Part shown: piece after piece, positions 45,873 to 53,707 of the stretch
Numbering within the stretch: position 1 is the first letter of the stretch
How the letters are laid out: each line of letters starts with the position of its first letter
NCBI RefSeq assembly: GCF_006381105.1
Contig: NZ_VDET01000002.1
Location: 1,463,578-1,527,577, forward strand
Length of the DNA: 64,000 bases
Direction of reading: 5' to 3'
From: Flavicella sediminum
GTDB lineage: Bacteria > Bacteroidota > Bacteroidia > Flavobacteriales > Flavobacteriaceae
Notes under the pieces: model-generated
The model's database searches: none
What the model saw: the letters and a program-made list of their open reading frames with translations, nothing else
What the model was told of the DNA's origin: nothing
Translations under genes and position numbers: made by a program

Positions 45873-46985
45873 ATGCGAAGAAATTTTTCGATCAAAAAGA
45901 TTACGTTTTTATTGTTTTTAGTTTCGTTTGTATCGATGGCTCAACACCACGGTAATGAACATGCGCAACATGCAGCTAAGGAAACTGAGGAATCTGGTTC
46001 TTCTTTAAAGAAGGATATCAAAGATTTTATTGGTCATCACTTATTAGATTCTCATGATTTTGGATTGTTTTCTTACGAAGATGATCATGGAAAAGAGATT
46101 CATTTTGGAGCTCCTTTGCCTGTAATTTTATTTGATTCTGAATCTGGATTGAATGTGTTCTCATCTTCAAAATTTCATCATGGTGAAGAGGTAGCTGAAA
46201 ATAATGGAAGCTATTTCAAATTATACCACGGTAAAATTTACAAAACAGATGCAGCAGGAACTATTTCGTACGATGAGCATCACCATGCTACAAATGAAAA
46301 GCCATTAGATTTTTCAATTACTAAGAACGTAGCGTTTATTTTCTTGGTAGGTTTGTTTATGTTTTTAGTGTTTACAAAAATGGCTAAAAACTATAAAACA
46401 AGTGCTTTGCCTAAAGGATTTGGTCGTTTGTTAGAGCCGCTTATTTTATATGTTAGAGATGAAATTGCGATTCCAAATATTGGACACAAGCAGTACAGAA
46501 AATACATGAGTTATTTATTAACGGTGTTTTTCTTTGTATGGATTGTAAACTTACTTGGGTTGACTCCAGTAGGAATTAACGTAACTAATAATATTGCAGT
46601 TACTTTATCATTGTCTTTAATTACCTATTTATTGACCACCTTTACTGCCAATAAAAATTACTGGAAACATATTTTTTGGATGCCAGGTGTTCCAACTCCA
46701 ATGAAGTTTTTACTAGCACCTATTGAATTGTTAGGAACTATCATTAAGCCATTCTCATTAATGATTCGTTTGTATGCAAATATTACAGCAGGTCATATTG
46801 TATTGATGAGTATTATTGGAATGATGTTTATCTTTAAAAACTGGATTGGTAGTCCGTTGTCTTTCGGATTGGCATTTGCATTGTCTTTATTAGAATTATT
46901 GGTAGCAGCGCTACAAGCTTATATTTTCACTATGTTGTCTGCATTGTACTTCGGTTCAGCGGTAGAAGAACATGATGATCACTAA
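45873..46985 (+). CDS. atpB: ATP synthase F0 subunit a
   Basis: A 370-residue integral membrane protein. It has a signal-like first helix, a His-rich extracytoplasmic stretch (about 22-145: QHHGNEHAQHAA, DEHHHATNEK) and then the conserved helices. The proton-channel Arg is in SLMIRLYANITAGHIVL. The long N-terminal extension of about 120 residues is typical of Bacteroidetes AtpB. It forms the proton path with the c-ring. A His-rich tail (EEHDDH) ends the protein. Confidence 0.95.
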   Translation: MRRNFSIKKITFLLFLVSFVSMAQHHGNEHAQHAAKETEESGSSLKKDIKDFIGHHLLDSHDFGLFSYEDDHGKEIHFGAPLPVILFDSESGLNVFSSSKFHHGEEVAENNGSYFKLYHGKIYKTDAAGTISYDEHHHATNEKPLDFSITKNVAFIFLVGLFMFLVFTKMAKNYKTSALPKGFGRLLEPLILYVRDEIAIPNIGHKQYRKYMSYLLTVFFFVWIVNLLGLTPVGINVTNNIAVTLSLSLITYLLTTFTANKNYWKHIFWMPGVPTPMKFLLAPIELLGTIIKPFSLMIRLYANITAGHIVLMSIIGMMFIFKNWIGSPLSFGLAFALSLLELLVAALQAYIFTMLSALYFGSAVEEHDDH

Positions 46986-47019
46986 ATTTAGAATGTTTAA
47001 TAATTAAATATATATATTC

Positions 47020-47211
47020 ATGGAAGGATTAAATTACATTGGAGCAGGATTGATCGTAATCGGTGCAGCTGTTGGAATTGGAAGAATTGGTGGTTCAGCA
47101 ATGGACGCTATTGCTCGTCAACCAGAAGCATCAGGAAAGATTCAAACTGCTATGTTGATTGCAGCGGCATTAATCGAGGGTATCGGTTTCGCAGCTTTAT
47201 TTGCAGCATAA
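47020..47211 (+). CDS. atpE: ATP synthase F0 subunit c
   Basis: A 63-residue two-helix hairpin with the polar loop RQPEA (33-37) and the ion-binding Glu E53 in LIEGIGF. The residues around E53 do not show the extra Gln/Ser ligands of sodium-type rings, so a proton-type ring is likely. It starts 34 bases after atpB and is followed by a strong hairpin. Confidence 0.97.
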   Translation: MEGLNYIGAGLIVIGAAVGIGRIGGSAMDAIARQPEASGKIQTAMLIAAALIEGIGFAALFAA

Positions 47212-47225
47212 GACAAAAACAAACA

Positions 47226-47254
47226 AATAGCTACAACGGTTGGTTGTAGCTATT
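47226..47254 (+). promoter_or_regulatory. Intercistronic hairpin between atpE and atpF
   Basis: A 12-bp perfect stem (AATAGCTACAAC with its complement) and a 5-base loop, 15 bases after the atpE stop. No proper T run follows. It could stabilise the atpE 3' end or reduce downstream transcription. Confidence 0.6.
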
Positions 47255-47295
47255 GTTTATCCTTAAAAAATTAATTAAAAAACACAAAACATACA

Positions 47296-47796
47296 ATGGA
47301 AAAATTAATAGAACAGTTTTCATTAGGTTTATTTTTCTGGCAATCAGTATTATTCGTAGCTTTGGTTCTTTTGTTAAAGAAATTTGCATGGAAGCCAATT
47401 TTAGAAGCTGTTAACGACAGAGAAGAAGGAATAAAAGATGCATTAGAGTCTGCAGAAGCAGCTAAAAAAGAAATGCAATCTTTAACAGCAGACAACCAAA
47501 GAATTTTAAAAGAGGCGAGAGCTGAAAGAGATTCATTGTTGAAAGATGCTCGTGAAATAAAAGAAAAAATTATAGCTGAAGCAAAAGAAGAAGCTCAAGA
47601 AGAAGCAAGCGCAATTATTGATAGTGCAAAAGCAGCTATTGAAGTTGAAAAGAAAGCGGCTATTTCTGAGTTGAAAACACAAGTAGCTCATTTGTCAATT
47701 GAAATTGCAGAGAAGGTAGTGAAAAGAGAATTAGCTTCAAAAGATGATCAGTTAGCATTGGTTGATAAAATTTTAGGTGAAGTTACCTTAAACTAA
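47296..47796 (+). CDS. atpF: ATP synthase F0 subunit b
   Basis: A 166-residue subunit: one membrane helix (about 12-28: FFWQSVLFVALVLLLKKF), then a long charged coiled coil (35-150, rich in Ala/Glu/Lys) forming the peripheral stalk. WKPI after the helix is typical. It is 7 bases from atpH. Confidence 0.96.
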   Translation: MEKLIEQFSLGLFFWQSVLFVALVLLLKKFAWKPILEAVNDREEGIKDALESAEAAKKEMQSLTADNQRILKEARAERDSLLKDAREIKEKIIAEAKEEAQEEASAIIDSAKAAIEVEKKAAISELKTQVAHLSIEIAEKVVKRELASKDDQLALVDKILGEVTLN

Positions 47797-47803
47797 GAAC
47801 AAG

Positions 47804-48361
47804 ATGAAAGGAACTAGAGCGGCATTACGTTACGGAAAAGCAATTTTGAGTCTTGCAAAAGAATCAAATAAAGAAGAAGACGTTAACAAATCAATGTTGT
47901 TAATTGCTGAAACAATTGACGAAAGCAAAGAATTGGCAGCTGTATTGAACAGTCCGGTTATTAAAGCAGAAGACAAGATTAAAGCACTAACAGCTATTTT
48001 TTCTGATACGATTGATCAAATTACTTTAGGAGTAATTTCTTTATTAGGAGAAAATAAAAGATTGCCTTTGTTATCTTTGGTTGCAAAACAATTTTCTATA
48101 TTGTTTGACCATGATAAATTGGTGGATGTTGCAAAAGTTACAACAGCAGTTCCATTAACTAAGGAATTAAAAGCGAAAGTACTTGCTAAAATAGAGCAAT
48201 TGACAGGGAATAAAGCATCGGTTGAAAACGAAGTGAATCCTGATATATTAGGAGGTTTTATTTTACGTGTTGGTGATATCCAATATGACGCAAGTATTTC
48301 AAATAATTTAAACGAATTGAGAAGACAATTTGACAATGGTCATTTTGTTGCAAAAATTTAA
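47804..48361 (+). CDS. atpH: ATP synthase F1 subunit delta
   Basis: A 185-residue subunit with the helical N-domain (RAALRYGKAILSLAKE) and the conserved C-terminal segment NPDILGGFILRVGDIQYDASISNNLNELRRQF. It links the peripheral stalk to the F1 head. Confidence 0.96.
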   Translation: MKGTRAALRYGKAILSLAKESNKEEDVNKSMLLIAETIDESKELAAVLNSPVIKAEDKIKALTAIFSDTIDQITLGVISLLGENKRLPLLSLVAKQFSILFDHDKLVDVAKVTTAVPLTKELKAKVLAKIEQLTGNKASVENEVNPDILGGFILRVGDIQYDASISNNLNELRRQFDNGHFVAKI

Positions 48362-48383
48362 TTTTACATCAAAATAATTTAAG

Positions 48384-49964
48384 ATGGCATCAATTAAAGC
48401 AGCTGAGGTATCAGCAATTTTAAAACAACAACTATCAAATTTCGACGCAGCTGCTTCGTTAAGTGAAGTTGGAACAGTATTACAGGTAGGTGATGGTATT
48501 GCTCGTGTATACGGTTTAGAAAATGTACAATATGGTGAATTGGTTCAATTCGATTCAGGTTTAGAAGGTATTGTATTGAACTTAGAAGAGGACAACGTTG
48601 GTGTTGTACTTTTAGGAGCTTCTACTTCTGTAAAAGAAGGATCTACTGTAAAACGTACTGAGCGTATTGCTTCTTTGCAAGTTGGAGAAGGAATTGTTGG
48701 TCGTGTTGTAGATACATTAGGAAATCCAATTGATGGAAAAGGACCTATTGAAGGAGAAACTTTTGAAATGCCTTTGGAGCGTAAAGCACCAGGAGTAATT
48801 TTTAGAGAGCCAGTAACTGAACCTTTACAAACAGGAATTAAATCTGTTGATGCAATGATCCCTGTAGGTCGTGGACAACGTGAGTTGATTATTGGTGACC
48901 GTCAAACAGGTAAATCTACTGTTGCTTTAGATACAATCTTAAATCAAAAAGAATTTTACGATGCAGGAGAGCCTGTATATTGTATTTATGTAGCCATCGG
49001 ACAAAAAGCGTCTACGGTTGCAGGAATCGTAAACTTATTAGAAGAAAAAGGTGCCTTAGCTTATACTACTGTAGTAGCGGCAAGTGCTTCTGAGCCTGCT
49101 CCAATGCAGGTATATGCTCCATTTGCAGGTGCTGCAATTGGTGAGTATTTTAGAGATACAGGTAGACCAGCATTAATTATTTATGATGATTTATCTAAAC
49201 AAGCAGTTGCTTACCGTGAGGTTTCTTTATTGTTAAGAAGACCACCGGGACGTGAGGCTTACCCAGGAGATGTATTTTTCTTACACTCTAGATTATTAGA
49301 ACGTGCTGCAAAAGTTATCAATAACGATAAAATTGCATCTCAAATGAATGATGTACCACCTTCATTAGTTGGTAAAATTAAAGGAGGAGGATCATTAACT
49401 GCATTGCCAATTATTGAAACACAAGCAGGAGATGTATCAGCATATATTCCTACAAACGTAATTTCGATTACAGACGGACAAATTTTCTTAGATGGAGATT
49501 TATTCAACTCTGGTGTACGTCCAGCAATTAACGTTGGTATTTCTGTATCACGTGTTGGTGGTAATGCACAGATTAAATCAATGAAAAAAGTATCAGGTAC
49601 GTTAAAATTAGATCAAGCGCAATACCGTGAGTTAGAAGCTTTCGCTAAGTTTGGTTCTGATTTGGATGCTGCTACGATGAGTGTTATTTCTAAAGGGGAA
49701 AGAAACGTTGAGATCTTAAAACAAGGTCAAAATGATCCTTATACGGTAGAAGACCAAATTGCAATTATCTATGCAGGTTCTAAAAACTTGTTAAAAGATG
49801 TTCCTGTAAATAAAGTAAAAGAATTCGAAGCTGATTATATTTCTTACTTAAATGCTAAGCATAGAGATGCATTAGATTCTTTGAAATCTGGAAAATTAGA
49901 TCAAGCATCTTTAGATGTATTAGAAGCAGCAGCTGCTGAAATTTCAGCAAAATTCGCTCAATAA
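48384..49964 (+). CDS. atpA: ATP synthase F1 subunit alpha
   Basis: A 526-residue subunit with the Walker A-like GDRQTGKST (171-179), the signature [14 protein letters not shown] and the standard C-terminal helical domain. It binds a non-catalytic nucleotide and forms the alpha3beta3 head with AtpD, whose gene is not next to it here. It is followed by a 113-base spacer with a hairpin before atpG. Confidence 0.98.
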   Translation: MASIKAAEVSAILKQQLSNFDAAASLSEVGTVLQVGDGIARVYGLENVQYGELVQFDSGLEGIVLNLEEDNVGVVLLGASTSVKEGSTVKRTERIASLQVGEGIVGRVVDTLGNPIDGKGPIEGETFEMPLERKAPGVIFREPVTEPLQTGIKSVDAMIPVGRGQRELIIGDRQTGKSTVALDTILNQKEFYDAGEPVYCIYVAIGQKASTVAGIVNLLEEKGALAYTTVVAASASEPAPMQVYAPFAGAAIGEYFRDTGRPALIIYDDLSKQAVAYREVSLLLRRPPGREAYPGDVFFLHSRLLERAAKVINNDKIASQMNDVPPSLVGKIKGGGSLTALPIIETQAGDVSAYIPTNVISITDGQIFLDGDLFNSGVRPAINVGISVSRVGGNAQIKSMKKVSGTLKLDQAQYRELEAFAKFGSDLDAATMSVISKGERNVEILKQGQNDPYTVEDQIAIIYAGSKNLLKDVPVNKVKEFEADYISYLNAKHRDALDSLKSGKLDQASLDVLEAAAAEISAKFAQ

Positions 49965-49981
49965 ATTTGTAGTTAGTATTT

Positions 49982-50005
49982 GGGTAGTTTCAAAAGAAAC
50001 TGCCC
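49982..50005 (+). promoter_or_regulatory. Intercistronic hairpin between atpA and atpG
   Basis: GGGTAGTTTC, loop AAAA, GAAACTGCCC (one G-T pair). No T run follows, so it is more likely an mRNA processing or stability element than a terminator. Confidence 0.5.
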
Positions 50006-50077
50006 AATGCTGATTTTAGTCATCGTAAATTTAGGTATTAGATTACCAAATATCAACGACAAAATACTAAAGAAGAA

Positions 50078-50938
50078 ATGGCAAACTTAAAAGAAATTAG
50101 AAACAGAATTACCTCAATAGGTTCGACGATGAAAATCACGAAGGCTATGAAAATGGTTTCTGCTGCTAAATTGAAAAAAGCGCAAGATGCAATTACAGCG
50201 ATGCGCCCTTATTCTAATAAGCTTAGTGAATTGTTGCAAAATTTAAGTGCAACCTTAGAAGCTGATGCGGGAGGAGTGTATTCTGAACAAAGAAAAGTTT
50301 CTAAAGTTTTATTAGTAGTAATTACTTCTAATAGAGGTTTGTGTGGTGGTTTTAACTCTTCAATAATTAAAGCTGCTCAAAAAACGGTTGCAGAACAATA
50401 CCAAGGAAAAACTGTTGAATTAGTTTCAATAGGGAAAAAAGGATTTGATATTTTAAGTAGAGACTTTAAGGTTATTGATAACCAAAGTGCTATTTATGAC
50501 GATTTATCTTTTGGAAATTCTGCACTAATAGCAGAAAACTTGATGCAATTATTTGTTGATGGTACATATGATAAGATTGAAATTATTTACAATAGTTTTA
50601 AAAATGCGGCTACTCAAATTGTGAAAGTGGAACAATTCTTACCGATTGAACCAATTCAGATTGAAGGTCATGTTTCTGCTGATTATATTTATGAGCCGGA
50701 AAAAGAAGAAATTATTTCTGCATTGATTCCTAAATCATTAAAAACACAGTTGTACAAAGCTTTAAGAGATTCTTTTGCTTCTGAACATGGTGCACGTATG
50801 ACAGCTATGCATAAGGCAACAGATAATGCTAATGACTTGAGAAATGATTTGTTATTAACGTATAACAAAGCACGTCAAGCAGCTATTACAAACGAAATTT
50901 TAGAAATTGTTGGTGGTGCAGAGGCATTAAACGGATAA
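50078..50938 (+). CDS. atpG: ATP synthase F1 subunit gamma
   Basis: A 286-residue rotor subunit. It has the N-terminal helix (RNRITSIGSTMKITKAMKMVSAAKLKKAQ), the central VITSNRGLCGGFN and the C-terminal helix (LRNDLLLTYNKARQAAITNEILEIVGGAEAL). Its last codons and stop (ALNG*) form the start of the first unit of a 53-bp tandem repeat. atpD and atpC do not follow; in Flavobacteriia they usually sit elsewhere. Confidence 0.97.
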   Translation: MANLKEIRNRITSIGSTMKITKAMKMVSAAKLKKAQDAITAMRPYSNKLSELLQNLSATLEADAGGVYSEQRKVSKVLLVVITSNRGLCGGFNSSIIKAAQKTVAEQYQGKTVELVSIGKKGFDILSRDFKVIDNQSAIYDDLSFGNSALIAENLMQLFVDGTYDKIEIIYNSFKNAATQIVKVEQFLPIEPIQIEGHVSADYIYEPEKEEIISALIPKSLKTQLYKALRDSFASEHGARMTAMHKATDNANDLRNDLLLTYNKARQAAITNEILEIVGGAEALNG

Positions 50939-51100
50939 TTCAATGTAGCGTAGTGGAGTTAAATTATACTAGCGAAGCATTAAACGGATAATTCAACGTA
51001 GCGTAGTGGAGTTAAATTATACTAGCGAAGCATTAAACGGATAATTCAACGTAGCGTAGTTAAATTATATTATATTGGCACGAAGCATTAGCGGATGATT
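50924..51100 (+). repeat. 53-bp tandem repeat spanning the atpG stop codon
   Basis: Units start at 50924, 50977, 51030 and (partial) 51085 with GCATTAAACGGATAATTC or close variants. The first two full units differ at one base; the third is degenerate and 55 bp long. Unit one includes the last atpG codons and stop, so later units are copies of the gene end plus a 39-bp spacer. The spacing is uniform, with no separate spacers and no cas genes. Confidence 0.92.
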
Positions 51101-51117
51101 AATAAGATATTTAAAGT

Positions 51118-51154
51118 AAAAAAGGCTTGCCCAATTGGGTAAGCCTTTTTTTTG
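51118..51154 (+). terminator. Terminator of the ATP synthase operon
   Basis: AAGGCTTGCCC, loop AATT, GGGTAAGCCTT (one G-T pair), then eight T. It lies beyond the tandem repeat, so the repeat is transcribed in the 3' UTR of the operon. Confidence 0.88.
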
Positions 51155-51192
51155 TTCTAGATTTTTTTTGAATTATTATGTGATGTTGTACA

Positions 51193-51222
51193 TTGAAAAA
51201 CTTATCTGTTTTACTATATTTG
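51193..51222 (+). promoter_or_regulatory. Bacteroidetes-type promoter for the 7TM-DISM LuxR regulator
   Basis: TTG (51193-51195), a 19-nt spacer, TATATTTG (51215-51222): a full match. The leader to the ATG is about 135 bases; I see no recognisable riboswitch in it. Confidence 0.72.
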
Positions 51223-51363
51223 CATCAGTTTAGTTAACATAGGTTTATTATACACGAGGTATTACGCCTTTTGTTTGATTTACATCCCTATTATGTCATC
51301 TAAGAATATATGGTGTTTTTATAAATCAAAATGTTTTTTTGACGGCTCTAAGTTCGTTTCTAG

Positions 51364-52794
51364 ATGTATAAATTTTTTCTTTTTTTTCTACTTGTTGGTA
51401 CGTATTGTTTTGCGCAAGGAACTATAACGATCCATAGTGATTTTCAACAACAAACACTGAATCATTCTTTTGAATATTATAAAGATTCATTGAAAATAGA
51501 AAATAGTAGCTCTATTTCTACCAAAGAGTTCAATGATAATTTCCCCACATTTCCTGGTCTTACCAATTCCAAATTTTGGTTTAAATTCAAAGTAGAAAAT
51601 AAGGTTGAGTTTTTTGATAAATTTATTTTTTATATTAACACAGAAGCAATTTCAGATTTAGTACTGTATGAAAAGGTAGAAGGGAATCTTCATCAACGTT
51701 TTCAATTTGAAGAAAAGACAAATAAATTCTTAGAAATACCTTTAGATATTAGATTTGGAGAGGGGAAGGAACTTTATTTTTCAATAGATTTTGACAAAAG
51801 TATTTATTTTCCTGTATCGTTATTCTCACAAGCTGAATTTGCAAAATTTGCGAAAAAGAAGATGCTGTATTTTGGATTGTATTATGGATTTTCTTTGGTA
51901 GTTTTATTTGTTAATTTGCTGTTTTTCTTTGGGACTAAAAATAATTTTTTTATTTATTATAGTGGTTTGTTAGTCGCTATAACTTTTACCTTATTTGAGT
52001 TAGACGGGCTTTTTTATCTTTCTTTTGGAGATGTCGTTTGGATTCGACATTTAGATGTGTTGTTGCATTGGTTTACTTTAGTGTTCTCTGTGTTATTTAT
52101 TACAGAAAGTTTGCAGTTAAAAAAGTATTTGCCCAAATTTATTTATGCAGGTATTACAGTTGTTTTATTGAATGCTGTGGCGTATTGTATTTATGTGGTT
52201 ACAGATAAGTTAATATGGTATTCGGTAGGAGAAATAATTAATACCTTAGGATTGATTTTGTATTTAAGTCCCTGTTTTGTTTTGTTCAAAAAATCTATTT
52301 ATGCACGATTTGCGTTGTTTGCGTATTTAATTTTGTTTGTCTCTAATGTATTGTATGTCCTGCCTTCTGAATTTGGAATGAAGGACTTTGGATTTACTAA
52401 TAATCACTTAAAAGTGGGAGGTGTTATAGAGATGCTTGTGTTTTTGTATGCAATAGCGTACAGGCATAAAAAAATTGCTTCAGCAAAAGAAAAATTGCAT
52501 GGAGATTTGCTAGAACAAAAAAATAAAGAAGAAGTATTGGATAAGTCCTCAGAAGAATATTTTAATAGTTTCTGTTCTTACTTTTTATTATCAGCGAGAG
52601 AGATTGAGGTTGCTAGATATATATTGCAAGGAAAAATGAATAAAGAAATTGCTTATCAATTAGAAATTCAAGAAACAACCATTAAATACCATGTGTCAAA
52701 TATTTTGAAGAAGTTGAAAATTCAGAATAGAACGGAACTTAGTTATAAGTTTGCTCATTTTAATACTGTAAATAAAGGTGTTACTGAAACGTAA
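51364..52794 (+). CDS. 7TM-DISM membrane regulator with LuxR-type DNA-binding domain
   Basis: A 476-residue protein: a signal peptide, an extracellular DISMED2-like beta domain (about 20-155: TNSKFWFKFKVENKVE), seven membrane helices (about 160-370), a short coiled segment, and a C-terminal LuxR helix-turn-helix (about 405-462: LSAREIEVARYILQGKMNKEIA, then TTIKYHVSNILKKL). There is no kinase or receiver domain, so it is a one-component regulator that binds DNA from the membrane. It lies directly before the four-gene oxygenase operon with the repeat leader, and could control it (inference). Confidence 0.87.
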   Translation: MYKFFLFFLLVGTYCFAQGTITIHSDFQQQTLNHSFEYYKDSLKIENSSSISTKEFNDNFPTFPGLTNSKFWFKFKVENKVEFFDKFIFYINTEAISDLVLYEKVEGNLHQRFQFEEKTNKFLEIPLDIRFGEGKELYFSIDFDKSIYFPVSLFSQAEFAKFAKKKMLYFGLYYGFSLVVLFVNLLFFFGTKNNFFIYYSGLLVAITFTLFELDGLFYLSFGDVVWIRHLDVLLHWFTLVFSVLFITESLQLKKYLPKFIYAGITVVLLNAVAYCIYVVTDKLIWYSVGEIINTLGLILYLSPCFVLFKKSIYARFALFAYLILFVSNVLYVLPSEFGMKDFGFTNNHLKVGGVIEMLVFLYAIAYRHKKIASAKEKLHGDLLEQKNKEEVLDKSSEEYFNSFCSYFLLSAREIEVARYILQGKMNKEIAYQLEIQETTIKYHVSNILKKLKIQNRTELSYKFAHFNTVNKGVTET

Positions 52795-52862
52795 TGGCTT
52801 AAACCTATTCTACCTCGACTAAAGTTTAGGTGGAATTAGACTATCGTATAGGGATGTTTATG

Positions 52863-52893
52863 TTGAAATATTGCATATTATATGTTATTTTTG
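52863..52893 (+). promoter_or_regulatory. Promoter of the WbqC/ATP-grasp/dioxygenase operon
   Basis: TTG (52863-52865), a 20-nt spacer, TATTTTTG (52886-52893): a full Bacteroidetes consensus. The expected start near 52900 places the (AACC)11 tract inside the mRNA leader. Confidence 0.75.
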
Positions 52894-52910
52894 CATAGAA
52901 CAAATTAACA

Positions 52911-52954
52911 AACCAACCAACCAACCAACCAACCAACCAACCAACCAACCAACC
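52911..52954 (+). repeat. Tetranucleotide repeat (AACC)11 in the operon leader
   Basis: Eleven perfect copies of AACC (44 bp) between the promoter and the ATG at 52967, ending 12 bases before the start codon. Tetranucleotide tracts of this purity slip readily during replication. Here the tract changes leader length, or the frame of any upstream initiation. Confidence 0.95.
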
Positions 52955-52966
52955 AACTATTATTTT

Positions 52967-53707
52967 ATGAAATTTGGAATAATGCAAGCCTATTTTTTTC
53001 CGTATATAGGTTATTTTCAATTGATAGATCATGTCGATTGTTTTATGATTTACGAACATGTCAGCTTCAGAAAAAAATCATGGATTACTAGAAATAGAAT
53101 TTTAGATAAAGGAAATAACCTGCCTATCACTTTAAATGTACCTGTTGTAAAACAAAGTTCTTCAAAATCTATTGGAGAAACTATGATTAATAATTCAACG
53201 GATTGGCGGAATAAAAATTTAAATCTTATTTTTTTTAATTATAAAAAAGCCTCATTTTTTGATGAAATATTTCCCGTTATTGTGGAACTACTTAATGAAA
53301 ATTGCGATTCTATTCATGAGTACAATTCACAAATAATTTCCGGTATTTGTAATTTATTAGATATCAACACTAAAATTATAGCTTCTAATGAAAAGTATAT
53401 TTCCATGGAAAAGGAATTGAGACTGTTAGCGAATCAGAATTCAACGGAAGAAAAAACACAACGAATTTTTGAAATTTGTAAAACAGAAGGAACAAATAAT
53501 TACGTCAATCCTATAGGAGGAATTGACTTGTATAATAAGGATGAGTTTTCTGCGAATGATATACAGTTAGATTTTGTCCAAACCCTAGAGTATAAGTATA
53601 AGCAATTTAATTGCAAATTTGAACCTCACCTATCAATAATTGATGTACTGATGCATAATGGTGTTGCTAAAACGAAAGGAATGATTCATAATTATAAAGT
53701 TGTTTAA
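52967..53707 (+). CDS. WbqC-family protein
   Basis: A 246-residue cytoplasmic protein. The start MKFGIMQAYFFPYIGYFQLIDHVD is the signature of the WbqC family (DUF-type; members occur in O-antigen and other biosynthetic clusters); KKSWITRNRIL and the C-terminal HLSIIDVLMHNG are also typical. The ATG at 52967 is chosen because homology begins exactly there; a longer frame from a TTG at 52871 would translate the AACC repeat as PTNQ units from upstream of the predicted transcript start. Its stop overlaps the next ATG by one base. The biochemical role of the family is not established as far as I know. Confidence 0.85.
   Translation: MKFGIMQAYFFPYIGYFQLIDHVDCFMIYEHVSFRKKSWITRNRILDKGNNLPITLNVPVVKQSSSKSIGETMINNSTDWRNKNLNLIFFNYKKASFFDEIFPVIVELLNENCDSIHEYNSQIISGICNLLDINTKIIASNEKYISMEKELRLLANQNSTEEKTQRIFEICKTEGTNNYVNPIGGIDLYNKDEFSANDIQLDFVQTLEYKYKQFNCKFEPHLSIIDVLMHNGVAKTKGMIHNYKVV

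Noticed and set aside
47226-47254. Terminator after atpE
   Set aside because: Strong stem, but no proper T run, and atpF follows in the same operon.
50924-51100. CRISPR-like array
   Set aside because: Whole 53-bp units repeat with no variable spacers, no cas genes are present, and unit one contains the atpG stop codon. It is a plain tandem repeat.
52871-52966. N-terminal extension of the WbqC-like protein carrying PTNQ repeats
   Set aside because: It would start from TTG upstream of the predicted transcript start, and family homology begins exactly at the ATG at 52967.
52841-53059. Minus-strand ORF with GWLV repeats across the AACC tract
   Set aside because: It is the reverse reading of the tetranucleotide repeat plus the WbqC-like gene start, with no start context or homology.
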